A stretch of 16,224 nt of DNA from Sphingomonadaceae bacterium (GTDB lineage Bacteria; Pseudomonadota; Alphaproteobacteria; Sphingomonadales; Sphingomonadaceae). Both the position numbers and the translations under genes were made by a program. The DNA lies in assembly GCA_947442095.1 (NCBI GenBank), contig CANEVG010000029.1, forward strand, positions 1 to 16,224, read 5' to 3'. This document shows positions 13,893 through 16,224 of this stretch, in pieces (within the stretch, counting starts at the first letter, position 1; each line of letters opens with the position of its first letter). The notes beneath the pieces are model-generated. The model was not told the origin of the DNA and ran no database searches. It saw nothing but the letters and a program-made list of their open reading frames with translations.

Positions 13893-14681
13893 CTAAAGCC
13901 CCCGGATAAAGGCATCCAGCGCATCCGCCACACCGTCCGGATCGCGGTCGGGCTGGAAGTCTGCGCCGCCCACGATGGATTGCACCGCATCCGGCCGCAT
14001 GGCCCCCGCGCGTTCAAACAGCGGCCAGAGCACGTCGTCCTTCGAACACATGATGTGCAGCGGCACGTCGACTGCGCGGTAGGCGCCTTCCACATCCTGG
14101 TTCCACACCGCACTGAACGCCATCGGCATCGTCTCGCGCGCGATCAGGTGGTCCACCATTTCGCGGCAATGCAGGTCGACCGTGGCCCCCGCCCCGATCA
14201 TCGCGAGGTATTCCCACGCCGTCGTCAGAAACACGCCCGTCGCCTCTGCCGCGAACGGGCGCACGAACACCTTGCGATACTCCGCCTTCTCCGCCTCGTT
14301 CACCAGCACCGGCCCGATAAGCGTCAGCGAAGCCAGCCGCCCCGGATAGGCGCGCGGCATTTCCACCGCGGCGCAGCCCCCGGTGTGATGCCCGCAGGCA
14401 TGGAAGGTGCCCACCCCGAGGCTGTCGATGGCCTCCATCAGCCGTTCCGCCACATAGATCATGTCGGGAATGGCGCTCGGCTGATAGGATTGCCCAAACC
14501 CCGGTGAATCGAAGGCCAGCAGGTGATAGCGGCCCGCCAACCGCGTTATGACCTGTTCGAACATCGCGCCGGATGAGGCGGTCTGGTGGAACAGGCAGAT
14601 CGCCGGGCTGCCCGGATCGCCTGCCTCGCGCACATGGATCTGCCCATCGCGGCAATCGGCATAGCGGCGGCGGATGGTCAT
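13893..14681 (-). CDS. Alpha/beta-hydrolase-fold protein with altered catalytic triad
   Basis: A 262-residue protein of the alpha/beta hydrolase fold: RYHLLAFDSPGFGQS (51-65) at strand 4/helix A, a nucleophile-elbow segment HACGHHTGGCAAVEM (94-108), and PLHIMCSKDDVLWPLFERAG (207-226) with the acid residue. The elbow should be G-x-Ser-x-G; here it is G97-H-H99-T-G101, with His in place of Ser. The usual final GGGH is G238-G-A-D241, so the catalytic His is also absent. It may be a non-catalytic binding protein or use other chemistry. ATG at 14681 is chosen because CAGGAG lies about eight bases upstream and because it gives a normal N-terminus; the frame extends to 14750. Confidence 0.88.
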   Translation of the reverse strand: MTIRRRYADCRDGQIHVREAGDPGSPAICLFHQTASSGAMFEQVITRLAGRYHLLAFDSPGFGQSYQPSAIPDMIYVAERLMEAIDSLGVGTFHACGHHTGGCAAVEMPRAYPGRLASLTLIGPVLVNEAEKAEYRKVFVRPFAAEATGVFLTTAWEYLAMIGAGATVDLHCREMVDHLIARETMPMAFSAVWNQDVEGAYRAVDVPLHIMCSKDDVLWPLFERAGAMRPDAVQSIVGGADFQPDRDPDGVADALDAFIRGL

Positions 14682-14910
14682 GGCGGCGTGCTCCTGCGCG
14701 ATGTGGACGTTAGACCCTATCCTGCTAGCGGTGCACCGCCAAGTCGCCAACCTTTCCTAAATCCCGCAATTCTACGACAAGCCCCGTGCGCCGGTCCCGG
14801 CTGGCGCGCACCGCTCTTTCCCGTAGTCGCTCCCTCCACAGCGCAAGCGCGTGCCGAAACCTGTCACCGTCACTCTGGAATGAGCCAAAGTATTATGTCT
14901 AAATAATTTT

Positions 14911-14952
14911 TAGGAGGTTTTGTGGGTAACACAGCGCGACCCTGTGTCACCC
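14911..14952. other. AT-rich spot with strong RBS-like site and hairpin
   Basis: In the 296-base gap between the hydrolase and the epimerase gene, 14889-14922 is AT-rich in contrast to its surroundings. TAGGAGGT at 14911-14918 is a near-perfect Shine-Dalgarno with a GTG three bases later at 14922, opening a 43-codon frame that runs antisense into the epimerase gene. GGGTAACACAG (14924-14934) and CTGTGTCACCC (14942-14952) pair at 10 of 11 positions. On the minus strand the hairpin is 26 bases beyond the epimerase stop and could act as its terminator, though no T run follows. Confidence 0.35.
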
Positions 14953-14977
14953 GGAGCTGCCGTCTCGCGTCGCTGTT

Positions 14978-15943
14978 TCAGGCCGCTTTCGTCCGTGTGC
15001 CAAACCGCCCGGCCTTGCGAAAGCGCACCATCCACTTGTCGAGGAACAGCCCCAGCGGCCGCGCCTGAACGCCCAGTTCCGCCAACCCCGGCAACGTGCC
15101 GCTCGTGACATTGCCCTTCCGCAGCATCGTCCACTGGTCACGGCTCATCGGCGCGCCGGGCAGCCAGCCGGTCAGCGCAGCAAACGCGGCGGAGACCCCG
15201 TCCGGTAGTTCGAGGAACTTAGGCGCGCGCCCTGCTGCGGCGGCAATCCGGCGGTTCAGGTCGCCAATCGCAATCGCCTCCGGCCCGCCCAGCTCGAAAG
15301 TCTGGCCCGCGAACCTCGCGGGGGCCGCCAGGGCATTGGCCACCGCGTCCGCCACGTCGTCCACGTATACCGGCTGGAACTTCGAATCCGCCGCGAACAC
15401 CGGCATCACCGGCGCGCTGGCGATCAACCCGGCAAACAGGTTGATGAACGCATCATCCTCGCCAAACACGACCGAGGGCCGCAGCACCACCGCCTCGGGG
15501 AACGCGGCCAGCACGGCCACCTCGCCTGCCGCCTTGGTGCTGGCATAGGCCACGGAAGAGCCCGCATCCGCCCCGATCGCCGAGATATGCACGAATGCTT
15601 TGGCACCCTGCGCCTTGGCCAGGGCCGCCAACTTGCCCGCGCCCGCGCCCTGCACCGCATCGAGATTGCCCGCAAACGCGCCGACGAGGTTGACCACCGC
15701 ATCGCAGCCCGTCAGCGCCACTTTCACAGTGTGCGGCTTGGTCACGTCCACCGCCACAAGCTGCACCGTGCCGAGCCCGCCCAGCGTCTTGACCCGGTAG
15801 GCGCGGCTCGGGTGCCGGCTGCACACGCGTAGCCGCGCGCCCCGCACCAGCAGTGCCTGCGCCACATGTGTCCCGATAAACCCGCTGCCGCCGACCAGCG
15901 CAATCAGCTGGCCATCAAGATCACGGTTCATTTCGTTGCTCAT
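14978..15943 (-). CDS. NAD(P)-binding epimerase, complex I NDUFA9-like
   Basis: A 321-residue atypical short-chain dehydrogenase/epimerase. The Rossmann motif is G18-G-S-G21-F-I-G24 in LIALVGGSGFIGTHVAQAL, then CDAVVNLVGAF and FVHISAIGAD. Y133-ASTK137 is the catalytic-type YxxxK pair. The C-terminal part (QPVYVDDVADAVANAL, FELGGPEAIAIGDLN) matches the family called complex I NDUFA9 subunit-like in bacteria. It may stabilise or accompany respiratory complex I, or act as a reductase on an unknown substrate. The start at 15943 (MSNEMNRD) is preferred; Met at 15931 is close. The frame runs on to 16216, but that part is antisense to tRNA-Leu and is not coding. Confidence 0.87.
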   Translation of the reverse strand: MSNEMNRDLDGQLIALVGGSGFIGTHVAQALLVRGARLRVCSRHPSRAYRVKTLGGLGTVQLVAVDVTKPHTVKVALTGCDAVVNLVGAFAGNLDAVQGAGAGKLAALAKAQGAKAFVHISAIGADAGSSVAYASTKAAGEVAVLAAFPEAVVLRPSVVFGEDDAFINLFAGLIASAPVMPVFAADSKFQPVYVDDVADAVANALAAPARFAGQTFELGGPEAIAIGDLNRRIAAAAGRAPKFLELPDGVSAAFAALTGWLPGAPMSRDQWTMLRKGNVTSGTLPGLAELGVQARPLGLFLDKWMVRFRKAGRFGTRTKAA

Positions 15944-16110
15944 CAGATCAAGCCCGTTTCCAGTTACCGGTCGGCCTTGCCACAGGCGTACCTCTTCATT
16001 CAATGCCCCAGTGGTGCCTGAATCGGCGCAGGCAAGGTTGACAGCCCGAAGGCCATCCCGTATCGGCCCGCTCCTACCCGGCGGACGGCGCATTTGCTGT
16101 CCGCTACCGT

Positions 16111-16197
16111 GCCCAGATGGCGGAATTGGTAGACGCACCAGCTTCAGGTGCTGGCGCTCGCAAGGGCGTGGAGGTTCGAGTCCTCTTCTGGGCACCA
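16111..16197 (+). tRNA. tRNA-Leu (anticodon CAG)
   Basis: The acceptor arms GCCCAGA (16111-16117) and TCTGGGC (16187-16193) pair fully, with discriminator A at 16194 and an encoded CCA at 16195-16197. A long class II variable arm (about GGCGCTCGCAAGGGCGT) fits leucine. The anticodon loop CTTCAGG gives anticodon CAG, which reads CUG. The T arm GAGGTTCGAGTCCTC is canonical. The downstream flank shows no direct copy of the tRNA 3' end that would mark an integrated element. Confidence 0.96.
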
Positions 16198-16224
16198 TTT
16201 GTTCTTCTCGGAACATCTCAAAAA

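Noticed and set aside
15944..16216. N-terminal extension of the epimerase frame on the minus strand up to 16216
   Set aside because: This part is antisense to tRNA-Leu; the encoded GLEPPRPCERQHLKL-type peptide is a well-known artefact of tRNA reverse strands.
14700..16224. Possible integrated element next to tRNA-Leu
   Set aside because: No integrase, no duplicated tRNA end and no phage-like genes are visible; the neighbour is an ordinary chromosomal gene.

Overview
This is GC-rich DNA from an alphaproteobacterium, most likely a member of the Sphingomonadales (Novosphingobium/Erythrobacter/Sphingomonas type). The case rests on gene content and style: a single-copy fliO-P-Q-R-flhB run joined to fliD-fliS, an AerR/PpaA-type B12-binding regulator, a DUF3237 protein, an NDUFA9-like epimerase next to tRNA-Leu, and intergenic inverted repeats of a kind common in that order. 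The genus cannot be fixed from the sequence alone. No prophage, insertion sequence, CRISPR array or integrase is visible.

Layout. (1) 3-5214, plus strand: a flagellar operon. fliO, fliP, fliQ, fliR and flhB encode the membrane export gate of the flagellar type III secretion system. fliD (filament cap) and fliS (flagellin chaperone) follow. Genes overlap or nearly touch, except for a GC-rich hairpin between fliQ and fliR. A strong hairpin after fliS separates this block from (2) 5254-6147, minus strand: a cobalamin-binding regulator of the AerR/PpaA type. (3) 6331-8210, minus strand: an apparent operon of a 17-codon leader ORF, a b-type cytochrome, a two-TM LuxR-type regulator and a LysE-family exporter, preceded by a cluster of overlapping palindromes. 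(4) 8401-9085, plus strand: a decayed stretch holding the C-terminal half of a CheW gene and two very short ORFs. (5) 9086-9841: an orphan ParA-type ATPase, convergent with and overlapping by 20 bp the end of an ABC-F (YheS-like) ATPase at 9822-11690. (6) 11691-12036: an intergenic region with a long inverted repeat. (7) 12037-13349, plus strand: a GST-like protein and a DUF3237 protein with a Tat-like signal. (8) 13433-15943, minus strand: a small exported hypothetical protein, an alpha/beta-hydrolase-fold protein without the usual catalytic Ser and His, and an NDUFA9-like NAD(P)-binding protein. (9) 16111-16197, plus strand: tRNA-Leu(CAG) with an encoded CCA.

The flagellar genes form one functional unit: they build the export gate, then the cap and the flagellin chaperone. 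The CheW remnant suggests that chemotaxis genes once lay nearby. The AerR-type protein beside the flagellar block raises the possibility of light- or redox-linked control, but nothing in the sequence proves a link. The remaining genes are ordinary core or accessory genes. I did not find a clear new multi-gene defence or metabolic system. The most unusual signals are the catalytically non-canonical hydrolase, the leader ORF with alternative hairpins ahead of the cytochrome operon, and the CheW relic.
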